In this document: positions 19,061 through 29,925 of the stretch, piece by piece
How the letters are laid out: every line of letters starts with the position of its first letter
How positions within the stretch are numbered: the stretch's first letter is position 1
Assembly (NCBI RefSeq): GCF_005484945.1
Contig: NZ_CP034035.1
Coordinates: 3,162,001-3,226,000 of the forward strand
DNA length: 64,000 bases
Direction: 5' to 3'
Origin: Brenneria rubrifaciens
GTDB taxonomy: Bacteria; Pseudomonadota; Gammaproteobacteria; Enterobacterales; Enterobacteriaceae
Notes under the pieces: model-generated
Databases searched by the model: none
The model's input: the letters and a program-made list of their open reading frames with translations, nothing else
What the model was told of the DNA's origin: nothing
Made by a program: the position numbers and the translations under genes

Positions 19061-21424
19061 ATGAAAAAAAGTTTCCCAACCCTGCTGGCCAGCCTGATTT
19101 GGTCGGCGCTTTACAGCCAGCACGCGCTGGCCGATCTTGCCGAACAGTGCATGCTGGGCGTACCTACGTACAACAGACCGCTGGTAACCGGCGATCCCAA
19201 TCAACTACCAGTCAATATTCAAGCCGACAAAACGGAAGCGGACTATCCCGGTAACGCCCGATTCATCGGCAATGTCAACATTGAGCAAGGCAACGGTATT
19301 TTAACCGCCGAGCAGGTGGAACTGAACCAGGTTGACGCCGGCGATCAGGGCGCCGCGCCCATTCGAACCATCACCGCAACGGGAAATGTGCGCTATGATG
19401 ACAATCAAGTCGTTTTGAAAGGTCCCAAAGCCTGGTCGAACCTGAATACCAAAGATACCGATGTTTATGAGGGCGACTACCAGATGGTCGGCCGTCAGGG
19501 ACGCGGTTCCGCCGACAAAATGAAAATGCGCGACAGTAACCGCTATACCATTTTGGAGAACGGTTCGTTTACCTCCTGCCTGCCGGGTGACGATAGCTGG
19601 ATCGTCGTCGGATCGGAAGTGATTCAGGATCGGGAAGAGCAGGTTGCTGAAATCTGGAACGCCCGTCTCAAGATTGCCAACGTCCCCGTGTTCTACAGTC
19701 CGTACCTACAATTACCGATTGGCGACAAACGCCGCTCGGGCTTCCTTATCCCGAATGCCAAATTCGGCAGCAACAACGGTTTCGAGTTTCTGACGCCATA
19801 CTATTGGAATATCGCGCCAAACTTTGATGCAACGTTCACCCCCCACCTGCTCACCAAACGCGGCGTGCAGTGGCAAAACGAGTTCCGCTACCTGACGGCG
19901 CCGGGCCTCGGCACCCTTCAATTTGACTGGCTGCCCAGCGACAATGAATACGCCAAGGTCGCGCCGCAGGACGACAACGATACCCGCTGGTTATTCCACT
20001 GGGCCCATGGCGGCGTCATGGATCAGGTGTGGCGTTTTGACGCCGATTACACCAAAGTCAGTGACGATCGCTACTTTACCGATCTGGACTCCGAATACGG
20101 CTCAAGCACCGATGGCTATGTCACACAAAAACTCAGCGTCGGCTATGCCAACCAGAACTGGGACACGAAGCTTTCCACCAAACAGTTTCAGGTTTTCTCC
20201 ACATCGACCAACCGGGACGTCTATCGTGCCGAGCCGCAGTTGGATATCAATTATTATCAGAATGATATCGGCCCGGTCGATCTGCATGTTTACGGTCAGG
20301 CGGTAAAATTCACCAACGTTAACGATAACCGGCCTAAAGCGACGCGAGTGCATCTTGAACCCGCCTTAAACCTGCCGCTGATCAATCGCTGGGGCAGCCT
20401 GACGACAGAAGCGCGCCTGCTGGCGACACATTATGAACAGGACAATCTGGATCGCTACCGTGCCGACCCTACCGTCAGCAACACCAATAAAAACGCGTTG
20501 GAAGATTCGGTAAATCGCGTGTTACCGCAGTACAAGATCGATGGCAAACTGGTTTTCGAGCGGGCAATGAACTGGTCGCAGGGCTATACCCAGACGCTGG
20601 AGCCACGAGCGCAATATCTGTACGTGCCTTACCGGGATCAAAGCAACATCCATACTTATGACTCGACGCTGCTGCAAGCCGATTATTCCGGTCTGTTCCG
20701 TGAGCGTACCTATGGGGGGCTGGATCGTATCGCCTCGGCCAATCAGATAGCGACCGGGGTAACGTCGCGTATTTATGATGATGCGCTGGTTGAACGTTTT
20801 AATGCTTCCATAGGTCAAATTTATTACTTCGATCGCCCGCGTACCGGCGACAACAATACCTCGGTCGATCAAAGTCAAGACAACGGCAGTCTGGTGTGGG
20901 CCGGCGACAGTTACCTGAAAATCGACGATAGCTGGGGTCTGCGCGGTGGTTTGCAGTACGACAATCGTCTCAACGAAGTCGCATTGGGTGATGCCGTGGT
21001 GGAATATCGCAAAGATGCCGAGCGTCTGGTGCAGTTGAACTACCGTTTTGCCAGCCCCAAGTACATTCAGGCGATGCTGCCCAATGTACAGAACCCTGGC
21101 TTCCAGCAGGGCATTTCGCAAATAGGCCTGACAGCAAGCTGGCCGATTGCCGATCGCTGGGCCGTTGTCGGCGCATATTATTATGATACCAAGGCCAATC
21201 AGCCCGCCAGTCAGCTCATTGGCGTGCAATATAATACCTGCTGCTGGGCCGTCAGCGTCGGTTATGAACGTAAAATCACCGACTGGGACACCGCCAGCCG
21301 CAGCAGTGAATATGACAACAAAGTATCATTTAATATCGAGTTACGTGGTTTAAGCAATAATCACAGTCTGGGCTCTGAAAAGATGCTGCGTTCCGGTATT
21401 TTACCCTACCAGCGTGCATTCTGA
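19061..21424 (+). CDS. lptD: LPS-assembly outer membrane protein LptD
   Basis: A 787-residue protein (E. coli 784) that inserts lipopolysaccharide into the outer leaflet of the outer membrane with LptE. The Sec signal ends near HALA. The N-terminal periplasmic jellyroll (~30-200) is followed by a ~26-strand beta barrel. The four cysteines needed for disulfide maturation are visible: one in EQCMLG, one in TSCLPG and the adjacent pair in TCCWA. The start at 19061 (MKKSFPTLL) matches E. coli and gives a proper signal peptide; an ATG at 19025 adds 12 charged residues. It heads the lptD-surA-pdxA-rsmA-apaG-apaH cluster. Confidence 0.97.
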   Translation: MKKSFPTLLASLIWSALYSQHALADLAEQCMLGVPTYNRPLVTGDPNQLPVNIQADKTEADYPGNARFIGNVNIEQGNGILTAEQVELNQVDAGDQGAAPIRTITATGNVRYDDNQVVLKGPKAWSNLNTKDTDVYEGDYQMVGRQGRGSADKMKMRDSNRYTILENGSFTSCLPGDDSWIVVGSEVIQDREEQVAEIWNARLKIANVPVFYSPYLQLPIGDKRRSGFLIPNAKFGSNNGFEFLTPYYWNIAPNFDATFTPHLLTKRGVQWQNEFRYLTAPGLGTLQFDWLPSDNEYAKVAPQDDNDTRWLFHWAHGGVMDQVWRFDADYTKVSDDRYFTDLDSEYGSSTDGYVTQKLSVGYANQNWDTKLSTKQFQVFSTSTNRDVYRAEPQLDINYYQNDIGPVDLHVYGQAVKFTNVNDNRPKATRVHLEPALNLPLINRWGSLTTEARLLATHYEQDNLDRYRADPTVSNTNKNALEDSVNRVLPQYKIDGKLVFERAMNWSQGYTQTLEPRAQYLYVPYRDQSNIHTYDSTLLQADYSGLFRERTYGGLDRIASANQIATGVTSRIYDDALVERFNASIGQIYYFDRPRTGDNNTSVDQSQDNGSLVWAGDSYLKIDDSWGLRGGLQYDNRLNEVALGDAVVEYRKDAERLVQLNYRFASPKYIQAMLPNVQNPGFQQGISQIGLTASWPIADRWAVVGAYYYDTKANQPASQLIGVQYNTCCWAVSVGYERKITDWDTASRSSEYDNKVSFNIELRGLSNNHSLGSEKMLRSGILPYQRAF

Positions 21425-21523
21425 TGACCCTGCCACAGCGGGCGTGAGCCAGTGCGAGTGCGACAGACTGGTTGTATCAATGAAACTTTAAACCCGCCTT
21501 GCGGATGAGATAATGGGAAAGGT

Positions 21524-22819
21524 ATGAATAACTGGAGAACGCTTATTCTCGGATTGGCACTGATAGGTGCCTCTACCGCGTTCGCAGCACCACAGGTGGT
21601 TGATAAAGTCGCGGCGGTGGTGGATAACAGTGTTGTGTTGGAAAGCGATGTCAATAGCCTCTTGCAGTCAGTAAAATTGAATGCGCAGCAGGCCGGGCAG
21701 CAGTTACCGGATGATGCGACGTTACGCCATCAAATTACCGATCGTCTGATTATGGATAACATTATCCTCCAAATGGCGCAAAAAATGGGCCTCCAGATTA
21801 CGGATGAACAATTGGATCGCGCTATCGCCAACATTGCGGCGCAAAACCGCATGTCCGTTGATCAGCTCAAAAGCCAGTTGGCTTATGAAGGCCTTAACTA
21901 CGACACCTACCGTAGCCAGATCCGTAAAGAGATGCTGATTGCGGAAGTTCGCAATAATGAAGTTCGTCGCCGAGTGACCGTGTTGCCGCAGGAAGTCGAT
22001 ACCCTTGCCAAACAGATTGCCAACCAGACCGGTGAAGACGCGGAGTTAAACCTGAGTCATATCCTGATCCCTCTGCCGGAAAATCCCAGCCAGCAGCAGG
22101 TGGATGAAGCAGAAAACCTGGCCGCCTCACTGATAAAACAAATCAGCGAAGGCGCCGACTTCGGTAAACTGGCGATGACCTATTCCGCGGATTCTCAAGC
22201 GCTGAATGGCGGACAAATGGGATGGGGCAAGTTACAGGAGATCCCCACCCTGTTTGCAGACAGACTGACCCAGGCGCAGAAAGGCCAGGTTGTCGGCCCG
22301 ATTCGTTCTGGCGTGGGTTTCCATATTCTCCGGGTTAACGACATTCGCGGCAGCGATAAAACGGTTTCAATCACTGAAATCCACGCCCGCCATATTCTGC
22401 TGAAAACCTCTGTGGTGATGACGGACGGTCAGGCGAAAGCCAAGCTGGAAGAGGTGCTGAAGCAGATCAAGAATGGCGCTACGGATTTCGCGGCTCAGGC
22501 TAAACAGCTTTCACAGGACCCCGGTTCGGCCAATCAGGGCGGCGACCTCGGCTGGGCCTCTCCAGACATATACGATCCGGCATTCCGTGATGCCTTGTTA
22601 AAGCTGAAAAAAGGTGAAATCAGCCAGCCGGTTCATTCTTCTTTCGGCTGGCACTTGATTCAGTTACTGGACACCCGTCAGGTGGATAAAACTGACGCCG
22701 CGCAGAAAGAGCAGGCATACCGCATGATCTTTAATCGTAAATTCGCCGAAGAAGCGCAAACCTGGATGCAGGAACAACGTGCGGCGGCCTACGTGAAAAT
22801 TATCAATGGCGCGAACTGA
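21524..22819 (+). CDS. surA: Periplasmic chaperone and peptidyl-prolyl isomerase SurA
   Basis: A 431-residue protein (E. coli 428) that escorts outer membrane proteins, including LptD, to the BAM complex. The signal peptide ends STAFA before APQVVDKV. An N-terminal chaperone domain (~21-170) is followed by two parvulin domains starting near SHILIPLP and ARHILLKTS, and a short C-terminal helix. The gene lies 99 bases after lptD, and its TGA overlaps the pdxA ATG (TGATG), so translation of pdxA is coupled to surA. Confidence 0.97.
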   Translation: MNNWRTLILGLALIGASTAFAAPQVVDKVAAVVDNSVVLESDVNSLLQSVKLNAQQAGQQLPDDATLRHQITDRLIMDNIILQMAQKMGLQITDEQLDRAIANIAAQNRMSVDQLKSQLAYEGLNYDTYRSQIRKEMLIAEVRNNEVRRRVTVLPQEVDTLAKQIANQTGEDAELNLSHILIPLPENPSQQQVDEAENLAASLIKQISEGADFGKLAMTYSADSQALNGGQMGWGKLQEIPTLFADRLTQAQKGQVVGPIRSGVGFHILRVNDIRGSDKTVSITEIHARHILLKTSVVMTDGQAKAKLEEVLKQIKNGATDFAAQAKQLSQDPGSANQGGDLGWASPDIYDPAFRDALLKLKKGEISQPVHSSFGWHLIQLLDTRQVDKTDAAQKEQAYRMIFNRKFAEEAQTWMQEQRAAAYVKIINGAN

Positions 22820-23820
22820 TGCAAACTGAGATTGGTATCCCACGCGTCGCGATCACCCCCGGCGAACCCGCCGGGATTGGTCCCGACCTGATCATTGCGC
22901 TGGCCCAGCACTCATGGCCGGTTGAATTGGTGGTGTGCGCCGATCCCGATCTGTTGCTAAGCCGTGCGCTACAGTTGAATAGGCCGTTAACTTTGCGCCA
23001 CTACCAGCCAGAACAACCCGCGCAGCCACAGCAAGCGGGAAGTTTAACCATACTGCCGTTCACAACCCCGGCAATGGTGATTGCAGGACAGCTTAATGTC
23101 AGCAACAGCGCCTATGTTGTCGAGACCCTGGCGCGGGCATGCGATGGTTGTCTGAGCGGCGAATTTGCCGCCCTGGTTACCGGACCGGTGCATAAAGGCG
23201 TTATTAACGACGCCGGCATGCCGTTCAGCGGCCATACCGAATTTTTCGCCGATCGCAGCGCATGCGATCGGGTCGTCATGATGTTGGCTACGGAAGAATT
23301 ACGGGTAGCGCTGGCCACCACCCATCTACCGTTGTCTAAAGTATCAGAAGCCATTACCCGGCAAAGTCTGCATGAAGTCATCACGATTTTGCATCGTGAC
23401 CTACAGACCCGGTTTGGACTCGTCCAGCCGCAAATCTACGTTTGCGGTTTGAATCCGCATGCAGGCGAAGGCGGTCACATGGGCCGAGAAGAACTGGATG
23501 TTATTACGCCCGCGCTGGATGAACTGCGCCAGCAGGGTATCGCGCTTATTGGTCCGCTGCCTGCGGATACGCTCTTCCAGCCTAAATACCTGCAACACGC
23601 TGATGCGGTACTGGCGATGTATCACGATCAGGGTCTGCCCGTTTTGAAATTTCAGGGATTTGGGCGCGCCGTCAACATCACGCTGGGACTGCCGTTTATC
23701 CGAACCTCGGTCGATCACGGCACGGCCCTGGAGCTTGCCGCAACAGGCGGCGCCGATCACGGCAGCTTCACCACGGCGCTAAATCTTGCCATTAAAATGA
23801 TAAAACACATTAATGAATAA
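22819..23820 (+). CDS. pdxA: 4-hydroxythreonine-4-phosphate dehydrogenase PdxA
   Basis: A 333-residue enzyme (E. coli 329) of pyridoxal 5'-phosphate synthesis that oxidises and decarboxylates 4-phosphohydroxy-L-threonine. The opening [13 protein letters not shown], the metal-binding histidines in [17 protein letters not shown] and [11 protein letters not shown], and the closing TSVDHGTA are all conserved. It overlaps surA by one base and rsmA by 8 bases, the compact arrangement known from E. coli. Confidence 0.97.
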   Translation: MQTEIGIPRVAITPGEPAGIGPDLIIALAQHSWPVELVVCADPDLLLSRALQLNRPLTLRHYQPEQPAQPQQAGSLTILPFTTPAMVIAGQLNVSNSAYVVETLARACDGCLSGEFAALVTGPVHKGVINDAGMPFSGHTEFFADRSACDRVVMMLATEELRVALATTHLPLSKVSEAITRQSLHEVITILHRDLQTRFGLVQPQIYVCGLNPHAGEGGHMGREELDVITPALDELRQQGIALIGPLPADTLFQPKYLQHADAVLAMYHDQGLPVLKFQGFGRAVNITLGLPFIRTSVDHGTALELAATGGADHGSFTTALNLAIKMIKHINE

Positions 23821-24631
23821 TCGAGTACACCAAGGTCACTTCGCCCGTAAACGCTTTGGGCAAAACTTTTTAAGCGATCATTTCGTGATCGACAATATTG
23901 TTTCCGCCATTCATCCGCAAGCAGGACAGGCGATTGTGGAGATCGGCCCCGGCCTGGGCGCTCTTACCGCACCGGTGTGCGAACGTATCGACCATTTTAC
24001 GGTAATTGAGCTGGACAGGGATCTGGCGGCCAGACTGGAAACGCATCCAACGCTGAAAGACAAGCTGACCATTATTCAGCAGGACGCGATGACGATTGAT
24101 TTCTCTGCTCTGGCGGAGCAAGCCGGGCAGCCGCTGCGTGTATTTGGCAATTTGCCGTATAATATCTCAACGCCATTGATGTTCCATCTGTTCAGCTATA
24201 CTCAGTCTATTCGCGACATGCATTTTATGTTGCAGAAAGAAGTGGTTAACCGTCTGGTCGCCGGACCGAACAGCAAGGCTTACGGTCGCTTAAGCGTCAT
24301 GGCGCAATATTATTGTCAGATCATTCCGGTGCTGGAAGTACCGCCTACGGCGTTCAAACCAGCACCCAAAGTGGACTCTGCCGTGGTGCGTCTGGTTCCT
24401 CATATACAGGTTCCCTATCCGGTGAACGATATTCGCGCGTTAAGCCGGATCACGACAGAAGCCTTTAATCAACGCCGTAAAACATTACGTAACAGCCTGG
24501 GCAATCTCTTTACCCCGGAGCAATTGACTGAATGGGGCGTGAATCCCGGCAGCCGGGCAGAAAACGTGACCGTAGAACAATACTGCCGGTTGGCAAACTG
24601 GTTGACCGAGCATACTGCAATACAGGAATAA
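23813..24631 (+). CDS. rsmA: 16S rRNA A1518/A1519 dimethyltransferase RsmA (KsgA)
   Basis: A 272-residue SAM-dependent methyltransferase (E. coli 273) that dimethylates two adjacent adenines at the end of 16S rRNA. Late 30S assembly depends on it, and its loss gives kasugamycin resistance. The SAM motif is [11 protein letters not shown] near residue 42 and the target-base motif is FGNLPYNIS near residue 112. The N terminus RKRFGQNFL is diagnostic. Its start overlaps the end of pdxA by 8 bases; apaG follows 14 bases on. Confidence 0.97.
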   Translation: MNNRVHQGHFARKRFGQNFLSDHFVIDNIVSAIHPQAGQAIVEIGPGLGALTAPVCERIDHFTVIELDRDLAARLETHPTLKDKLTIIQQDAMTIDFSALAEQAGQPLRVFGNLPYNISTPLMFHLFSYTQSIRDMHFMLQKEVVNRLVAGPNSKAYGRLSVMAQYYCQIIPVLEVPPTAFKPAPKVDSAVVRLVPHIQVPYPVNDIRALSRITTEAFNQRRKTLRNSLGNLFTPEQLTEWGVNPGSRAENVTVEQYCRLANWLTEHTAIQE

Positions 24632-24645
24632 CTGGAGTCGTTGTG

Positions 24646-25023
24646 ATGATTAATGCGCCCCGTGTTTGTGTACAGGTTCAAAGCTTCTACGTTGAGTCGC
24701 AGTCACAACCCGATGAAGAACGTTTTGTCTTTGCCTATACCATCACTGTCCGCAATCTGGGGCGGCATCCGGTGCGTTTGCTAGGCCGCTACTGGCTCAT
24801 TACCAATGCCAACGGCCGTCAGACTGAAGTTCAAGGCGAGGGCGTGGTCGGCGAACAACCGCTGATCCCCCCCGGTAGCGAATTTCAGTATACCAGCGGC
24901 ACGGTGCTGGAAACGCCGCTGGGGACAATGGAAGGTCACTACCAGATGGTCGATCAACAAGGCGACACCTTTCAGGTCAGCATCCCTGTCTTTCGTCTGG
25001 CCATTCCCTCACTGATACATTAA
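24646..25023 (+). CDS. apaG: ApaG/CorD family protein
   Basis: A 125-residue protein of the same length as E. coli ApaG. It is a single beta-sandwich domain of unknown biochemical role, linked to Co2+ resistance and nucleotide metabolism through its operon. The glycine motif GxGxVxG appears as GEGVVGEQP near residues 65-73, and the family block [18 protein letters not shown] follows. The ATG at 24646 has GGAG 8 bases upstream. A longer frame reaching back to 24532 lies inside rsmA. The gene is 2 bases from apaH. Confidence 0.95.
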   Translation: MINAPRVCVQVQSFYVESQSQPDEERFVFAYTITVRNLGRHPVRLLGRYWLITNANGRQTEVQGEGVVGEQPLIPPGSEFQYTSGTVLETPLGTMEGHYQMVDQQGDTFQVSIPVFRLAIPSLIH

Positions 25024-25025
25024 TT

Positions 25026-25874
25026 ATGTCTACCTATTTAGTTGGCGATGTTCACGGTTGTTTAGCTGAACTTGAAGCGCTATTGGCGCAAGTTTCTTTT
25101 CATCCCGCGCAAGATATGCTGTGGCTGACGGGCGATCTGGTGGCCCGTGGGCCGGATTCGCTTGAGGTGCTACGTTTTGTCCGTTCCCTGGGCTCCTCCG
25201 TCCGCCTCGTTCTGGGCAATCACGATCTACACTTACTGGCCGTCTATGCGGGGATTAGCCGCAATAAACCCAAAGATCGTCTTGCCCCTTTGCTGGAAGC
25301 TCCCGATGCGGACGAACTGATTAACTGGCTGCGTAAACAACCGCTCTTACAGGTGGATGAAGATCTCAAGCTGGTGATGGCGCATGCAGGCATTACGCCA
25401 CAGTGGGATCTTGATACGGCTAAAATGTGCGCCCGTGAAGTTGAATCCATTCTGAAAAGCGATTGCTACCCTTTGTTCCTGGATTCCATGTATGGAGATA
25501 TGCCGAATTACTGGTTCCCCGAACTCAGCGGCCTGCCTCGCTTACGCTACAGCACCAATGTCTTTACCCGTATGCGCTACTGCTTCTCCGGCGGTCAGTT
25601 GGACATGCTTTGCAAAGATTCCCCCAATCAGGCCCCTTCTTTATTGAAGCCGTGGTTTGAGCTGCCCGGCAAAATCGCCGGGGAATACGCGATCGCTTTC
25701 GGACACTGGGCTTCGCTGGAAGGAAAAGGCACGCCAGAGAACATCTACGCACTGGACACCGGATGCTGCTGGGGAGGCAAACTGACCATGCTGCGTTGGG
25801 AAGACAAACGCTATTTCACGCAAAAATCCCTGTCATACGATAAAACACAACAAAATGACGACACCGCCAACTAA
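25026..25874 (+). CDS. apaH: Diadenosine tetraphosphatase ApaH
   Basis: A 282-residue symmetrical Ap4A hydrolase (E. coli 280) of the calcineurin-like phosphoesterase family. It also removes Np4 caps from RNA. The metal-binding motifs [21 protein letters not shown] and GNHDLHLL lie in the first 75 residues. It is the last gene of the lptD-apaH cluster. Two bases separate it from apaG; the start has little Shine-Dalgarno and probably depends on coupling. Confidence 0.97.
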   Translation: MSTYLVGDVHGCLAELEALLAQVSFHPAQDMLWLTGDLVARGPDSLEVLRFVRSLGSSVRLVLGNHDLHLLAVYAGISRNKPKDRLAPLLEAPDADELINWLRKQPLLQVDEDLKLVMAHAGITPQWDLDTAKMCAREVESILKSDCYPLFLDSMYGDMPNYWFPELSGLPRLRYSTNVFTRMRYCFSGGQLDMLCKDSPNQAPSLLKPWFELPGKIAGEYAIAFGHWASLEGKGTPENIYALDTGCCWGGKLTMLRWEDKRYFTQKSLSYDKTQQNDDTAN

Positions 25875-25886
25875 ATTGGCCGTTTT

Positions 25887-25907
25887 GCCGGAGTCTTTCT
25901 CTCCGGC
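25887..25907. terminator. Hairpin after apaH
   Basis: GCCGGAG (25887-25893) pairs with CTCCGGC (25901-25907) around TCTTTCT, 13 bases after the apaH stop. No T run follows on either strand. It may stabilise the 3' end of the apaH message. The rest of 25875-26328 holds the small minus-strand ORF at 25918-26127 and the folA terminator; I see nothing else there. Confidence 0.45.
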
Positions 25908-25917
25908 GAAAACCTCA

Positions 25918-26127
25918 TTATGGCGCCGGGGACACGGCGACCGTTTGAGAAACGTCACGCCGATCAGGATAAGGTGAGGCTTGCGCGATTTCTTCAGCAG
26001 GAATCGACCAAATGCCGCCGCCCAGGAATCCCACCAATCGATTTATCTCAATATTGTCGTGCCGTAACTCACGGCGGCTCGGATCAACCAGACGATCGCA
26101 ATTCAGTTGCTCGCGTTTTTTTGTCAT
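25918..26127 (-). CDS. Small hypothetical protein between apaH and folA
   Basis: A 69-residue ORF with AGAGGA about 10 bases before its ATG. The product is charged at the N terminus (begins MTKKREQLN), has a short hydrophobic glycine-rich centre (RLVGFLGGGIWSIP) and ends with VAVSPAP. I do not recognise it. The site is notable because some E. coli strains (O157:H7) carry chromosomal ccdAB between folA and apaH, but the sequence does not look like CcdA or CcdB. It is on the same strand as folA and downstream of its terminator, so it would need its own promoter. Confidence 0.35.
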   Translation of the reverse strand: MTKKREQLNCDRLVDPSRRELRHDNIEINRLVGFLGGGIWSIPAEEIAQASPYPDRRDVSQTVAVSPAP

Positions 26128-26271
26128 CGGTACGGCTTCCTCTTTTAATCTACCCAATAGATTTCAGTATTCCGTTGGATTGTCATACTACGACGGCAAT
26201 GTGACAAAACTGTTTTTACCGGGGTTAGAAAGCCATCATCAAGTCGACGAATCCTGTCATCGTGGCACACA

Positions 26272-26299
26272 ACAAAAAACCCGCCATTAATAGCGGGTT
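26272..26299 (-). terminator. Intrinsic terminator of folA
   Basis: On the minus strand AACCCGC (26299-26293) and GCGGGTT (26284-26278) form a 7-bp stem around an 8-base loop, followed directly by TTTTTTGTTG. It lies 30 bases after the folA stop. This is a textbook Rho-independent terminator. Confidence 0.88.
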
Positions 26300-26328
26300 C
26301 AAACATCAGCGCTGGAAAGAACCAGAAA

Positions 26329-26823
26329 CTATCGGCGATCTAAAATCTCAAAACAGTAGCTGTGCGAATTGCGCTCATCCGCATCGTGAAACTCGCTGAA
26401 GGTCGAGTGCCACTCGTCAGGCTCGTAATCCGGGAAATGCGTATCGCCTTCTACTTCAACGTCAATGTGGGTCAGATACAGACGATTAGCCTGAGGCAAC
26501 ATCTGCTGGTAGATACTGCCGCCGCCGATGATCATCACTTCTTCCGCCTCATCTGCCGCCTCATCTGCCGCGACCAGCGCCTCCTCCAACGAAGAAACCC
26601 AGGTAACGCGATCATCATCGCCAGGGTGCGTACTGACGACAATATTGTGCCGACCGGGTAACGGCTGGCCTATAGAGCGGAATGTAGTGCGTCCCATAAT
26701 GATTGGTTTACCCAATGTATTGCGCTTAAACCACGCCAAATCCGCCGGTAAATGCCACGGCATGACATTTTCCATACCGATAACGCGATCCACCGCCAAT
26801 GCAGCAATCAAACTAATAACCAT
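26329..26823 (-). CDS. folA: Dihydrofolate reductase
   Basis: A 164-residue chromosomal dihydrofolate reductase (E. coli 159), which reduces dihydrofolate for thymidylate and purine synthesis and is the target of trimethoprim. Conserved blocks are [31 protein letters not shown] (with the catalytic Asp near residue 28), [17 protein letters not shown] and [11 protein letters not shown]. Compared with E. coli it has about five extra residues in the surface loop before that last block. They come from a 12-base tandem duplication encoding DEAA twice (near 26546-26570). The core is intact, so the enzyme should be active. Confidence 0.97.
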   Translation of the reverse strand: MVISLIAALAVDRVIGMENVMPWHLPADLAWFKRNTLGKPIIMGRTTFRSIGQPLPGRHNIVVSTHPGDDDRVTWVSSLEEALVAADEAADEAEEVMIIGGGSIYQQMLPQANRLYLTHIDVEVEGDTHFPDYEPDEWHSTFSEFHDADERNSHSYCFEILDRR

Positions 26824-26930
26824 GGTGAAACCCTGTAGGTCAGAAAATTGCTGACACTATACGGAAAGCCCTCTCCCTCGTCGATACAGATACCCGGCAG
26901 ATCCGCAATATAAGAGCGTTCGCATGCAAG

Positions 26931-27416
26931 CTACACCCCCGGGCGTTTGCGGTACAACCATATCCCCGGCAAAGACAGCCCGATAGACAACGCGCCCACA
27001 ATGAAACTGGCTTTCAGAAAATTGGTCATCATGACGCGCATCAATTCTTCACTGTAGCCATGATGAGAAATTTCCACCAGGGAAATCATCGCAGTGTAGG
27101 CCGAGATCCCAGGGAACATGGGGATCACCGCAGCAACGGTAAACACTTTCGGGTGCGCCAATAGCCAGCGCGACCAGTGGATACCGATAATCCCTATCGC
27201 AATCGCCGCCAGAAACGAGCCCCATACGATATTCAAACCGAAATGCATCGTTAAAAACCGCACGCCATGTCCCACCGCACCGAGCAGGGCGCAATAGGGC
27301 AGCGCTCTGAGCGGAACATTGAAAACCATCGCGAACCCAATCGCTGGCACCGCCGCTAATGCCATATCCTGTAACAGCGCCCACAACAGACTTAAGACCA
27401 TCCGCGTAACCCCCAT
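26931..27416 (-). CDS. yjjB: YjjB, small subunit of the YjjPB (ThrE-like) exporter
   Basis: A 161-residue membrane protein like E. coli YjjB (157), with about four membrane segments and the conserved [21 protein letters not shown] block. It forms with YjjP a split ThrE-type transporter; in E. coli the pair has been linked to succinate export. The start at 27416 (MGVTRMV) is chosen by alignment to E. coli; the frame is open further upstream inside yjjP. It overlaps the end of yjjP by 25 bases, so translation is coupled. In E. coli the pair lies elsewhere on the chromosome. Confidence 0.92.
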   Translation of the reverse strand: MGVTRMVLSLLWALLQDMALAAVPAIGFAMVFNVPLRALPYCALLGAVGHGVRFLTMHFGLNIVWGSFLAAIAIGIIGIHWSRWLLAHPKVFTVAAVIPMFPGISAYTAMISLVEISHHGYSEELMRVMMTNFLKASFIVGALSIGLSLPGIWLYRKRPGV

Positions 27417-28168
27417 AGCGCCAGCGCCATCACCACACCGATACAGGTCGCCAGCGTCAACAGACTGGCGATCGTCCAACGGGCCAGACCGGTATTGACG
27501 TGTCCTTTGAACATGTCAGCCACCGCGTTAATCAGCGGAAAACCGGGAACCAACAGCAACACGCTGGCCGCCATCGCCACGGTTGAGGCGTGTTGGAAAA
27601 CCGGCAACTTCATCAACAGCCCCGAAACCGAGGTCGCGACAAACGCCGTAATACAAAAGTTAATCAACGGATTAAGGTGACGAGCGGTAAAGACCTGGCG
27701 AACATACATCGCCAGACCACTGGCAATCATCGTGACAATAAAGGCATCCCAGCCTCCTCCATTCAACCGGCTAAAACAACCACAGGATAGCGCCACGATA
27801 GACACCATCACCCAGCGTGGATAGCGAAGCGGCTTGATGTGAGAAATACGTTTCTCAACGCCTGCAACATCCAGCAGTTTATGCTCAGCCATAATCACCA
27901 CGTGCTGTACCTCGGTGACCACATGCATATTGATGCCGCGATCGACATTTTTACGCGTGGATGTCAGGCAATGTCCCTGCTTGATGGTTGTCAGAACAAT
28001 CGCATTTGCCGAGATTGAACTTTCAACGCTGTCCACTCCCAACGCGACGCCCAGACGGGTAGATAGCTTCTCCACAACCATACTTTCGGCACCGTGCTGT
28101 AGCAGCAAAAGCGCACACTCAATACACAGCCGGGTAATTTCAAGTTGCTGTGATGTTTCCTTCACCAT
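27392..28168 (-). CDS. yjjP: YjjP, large subunit of the YjjPB (ThrE-like) exporter
   Basis: A 258-residue protein (E. coli 256). The cytoplasmic N-terminal part carries the ThrE-family sequence [18 protein letters not shown] with the conserved GAES. About five membrane segments begin near residue 115, including the [16 protein letters not shown] block. The start at 28168 is preferred because GGGA and GAGG sequences precede it; a GTG eight codons upstream is possible. It is divergent from the LysE-type exporter gene. Confidence 0.92.
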   Translation of the reverse strand: MVKETSQQLEITRLCIECALLLLQHGAESMVVEKLSTRLGVALGVDSVESSISANAIVLTTIKQGHCLTSTRKNVDRGINMHVVTEVQHVVIMAEHKLLDVAGVEKRISHIKPLRYPRWVMVSIVALSCGCFSRLNGGGWDAFIVTMIASGLAMYVRQVFTARHLNPLINFCITAFVATSVSGLLMKLPVFQHASTVAMAASVLLLVPGFPLINAVADMFKGHVNTGLARWTIASLLTLATCIGVVMALALWGLRGWS

Positions 28169-28332
28169 AATGCTATCCCAACCTCGACTCACGAAAAAAC
28201 AACCCTAAATCAAGAAAGGGAAAGTGTTAACACATTGCGGGCAAATAGCCAATAATGAAGATGCCAATTGATGATTCCGGCGCTATCATTCCACCCGGTT
28301 ATTCCTTCAGTTTTCTCCACCTGGAACACATC

Positions 28333-28947
28333 ATGTTAGAAACGTCGTTATTTGTCGCTACGATTGCCACGCTGGGTATGATTTCCCCTGGTCCTGATTT
28401 TTTTCTGGTGATTAAAAATGCCGCACGCTATCCACGTATCGCGGCACTCATGACGGCATGCGGCGTGATCTGCGGCGTGGCGACACACATGGCTTACTGC
28501 GTGGCAGGGCTGGCGGTGGTGATTACCACCACCCCGTGGCTGTTCAGTATACTGAAATACGCAGGCGCCGCTTATCTGATCTGGGTGGGTATTCAGGCAC
28601 TGCTGTCTCGTGACGGGAGTAAAATGGATGCCTTGCATTTAACCAAGCAGCGCGTCAGCTTGAAGAAAGCCTTTTTACAGGGTTACTTATGCAATCTGCT
28701 GAACCCAAAGGCAACGTTGTTCTTCCTGGCGATGTTTACTCAGGTACTGAGCATCAATTCCGGCTTCGGTGAAAAACTGTGGTATGCCATGATTATCTGG
28801 AGTTTATCAGTCATCTGGTGGCCATTGCTGGTGGTTATTTTTCAAAGTGAGCCAGTACGTCAGGTTCTGGCGAAAATGCAGAAACTGGTGGATAAACTGC
28901 TGGGGGGCATTTTGATCGCGCTGGGTATTAAAGTTGCTCTGGGGTAA
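28333..28947 (+). CDS. LysE/RhtC-family amino acid exporter
   Basis: A 204-residue membrane protein, the usual size of the RhtB/LysE family. The signature ATLGMISPGPDFFLVIKNA lies at residues ~9-27, followed by a conserved GVxCGV-like turn, NLLNPKATLFFLAMF near 133, and six predicted membrane segments. Such proteins export homoserine, threonine or other amino acids. Which one cannot be told from the sequence; RhtC is the nearest E. coli relative by eye. ATG 28333 gives the family N terminus; an ATG at 28255 would add 26 residues that do not fit. Its neighbours are a ThrE-type exporter pair, so two amino acid or acid efflux systems sit back to back. Confidence 0.85.
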   Translation: MLETSLFVATIATLGMISPGPDFFLVIKNAARYPRIAALMTACGVICGVATHMAYCVAGLAVVITTTPWLFSILKYAGAAYLIWVGIQALLSRDGSKMDALHLTKQRVSLKKAFLQGYLCNLLNPKATLFFLAMFTQVLSINSGFGEKLWYAMIIWSLSVIWWPLLVVIFQSEPVRQVLAKMQKLVDKLLGGILIALGIKVALG

Positions 28948-28955
28948 CCGGTTAT

Positions 28956-28984
28956 GGCCCGCATAATTCACTACGGGCCTTGTT
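28956..28984 (+). terminator. Candidate terminator of the LysE-family gene
   Basis: GGCCCG (28956-28961) pairs with CGGGCC (28974-28979), followed by TTGTTG. It begins 9 bases after the stop and lies between two convergent genes. The short stem and poor T run make it weak. Confidence 0.45.
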
Positions 28985-28992
28985 GAGTCCGG

Positions 28993-29925
28993 TCAGACAG
29001 TCCCCGTTCCGCCATCTGAACACCATACCTGTCCCGATGTAAAACTGGTTTCCGCAGACGCCAGCGTCACATACAACGGCGCGATCTCCACTGGCTGACC
29101 AGGGCGGCCCATTGGGTCATCGGCGCCAAATTCCATCACCTTGTCCATCGGCTGCCCGCCGCTCGGCTGTAAAGGCGTCCAATAAGGCCCGGGGGCCACC
29201 GAGTTAACACGAATGCCTTTTTCTGCTACCTGTTTGGCCAACGCTTTGGTAAACGCGACATTACAGGCTTTGGTCTGGGCATAATCCAGCAGGATCGCGC
29301 TAGGTTTGTATGCCTGCACGGATGAGGTATTAATGACCACAGAACCCGCCTTCAAATGTTTCATCGCGGCTTTCGTGATCCAGAATGGCGCGTACACATT
29401 GGTTTTAAACGTCGCATCAAAGGCTTCCGTTGTGAGATCCTCAAGAGATTCAGCATACTGCTGCCGGCCGGCGTTATTCACCAGAATGTCCAATCCCCCC
29501 AGTTTTTCAACCGCCTCATTGACCAGTTGCTGACAAAAATCCTCTGAGCGAATATCACCAGGGATCGCCACCGCCGTGCGCCCTTCGGCGAGGATCAACG
29601 CAATCACTTCCTTCGCATCTGACTCTTCTTCCCGCAGATAATTAATCGCAACATCCGCCCCTTCTCTGGCGTAGGCGATGGCAACAGCCCGCCCAATCCC
29701 CGAATCTCCCCCGGTGATTAACGCTTTACGACCATTCAGACGTCCGCTTCCCCGGTAACTTTTTTCACCATGATCGGGGATAGGCTTCATTTTGCTGGCA
29801 AGACCCGGCGGCTCCTGCGGCTGACTTGCAAAAGGGGGCTTGGGATACGCCTCTGACGGATGTTTTCCTGTCAGTGGCGATAGTGCTTCTTGGGTTACTG
29901 TTTGATCCTTTTCGTTGAAATTCAT
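28993..29925 (-). CDS. YghA-like short-chain dehydrogenase/reductase
   Basis: A 310-residue SDR with a ~60-residue polar, proline-rich N-terminal extension typical of the YghA/general-stress SDR group. The cofactor motif TGGDSGIGRA is near residue 71, NNAG near 150, the catalytic serine lies in INTSSVQAY and the catalytic pair is YAQTK near 216. It probably reduces an aldehyde or ketone with NADPH; the substrate is unknown. The start at 29925 is chosen for AGAGG six bases upstream; a GTG two codons earlier lacks a site. Relatives in other bacteria belong to general or oxidative stress regulons, so a sigma-S link is plausible but not visible here. Confidence 0.87.
   Translation of the reverse strand: MNFNEKDQTVTQEALSPLTGKHPSEAYPKPPFASQPQEPPGLASKMKPIPDHGEKSYRGSGRLNGRKALITGGDSGIGRAVAIAYAREGADVAINYLREEESDAKEVIALILAEGRTAVAIPGDIRSEDFCQQLVNEAVEKLGGLDILVNNAGRQQYAESLEDLTTEAFDATFKTNVYAPFWITKAAMKHLKAGSVVINTSSVQAYKPSAILLDYAQTKACNVAFTKALAKQVAEKGIRVNSVAPGPYWTPLQPSGGQPMDKVMEFGADDPMGRPGQPVEIAPLYVTLASAETSFTSGQVWCSDGGTGTV

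Noticed and set aside
20522..21229. 235-codon minus-strand ORF inside lptD
   Set aside because: Antisense to a conserved essential gene; composition reflects the lptD codons.
25875..26328. Chromosomal ccdAB toxin-antitoxin pair, known at this site in some E. coli
   Set aside because: The single small ORF here does not show CcdA or CcdB sequence features, and no second ORF is present.
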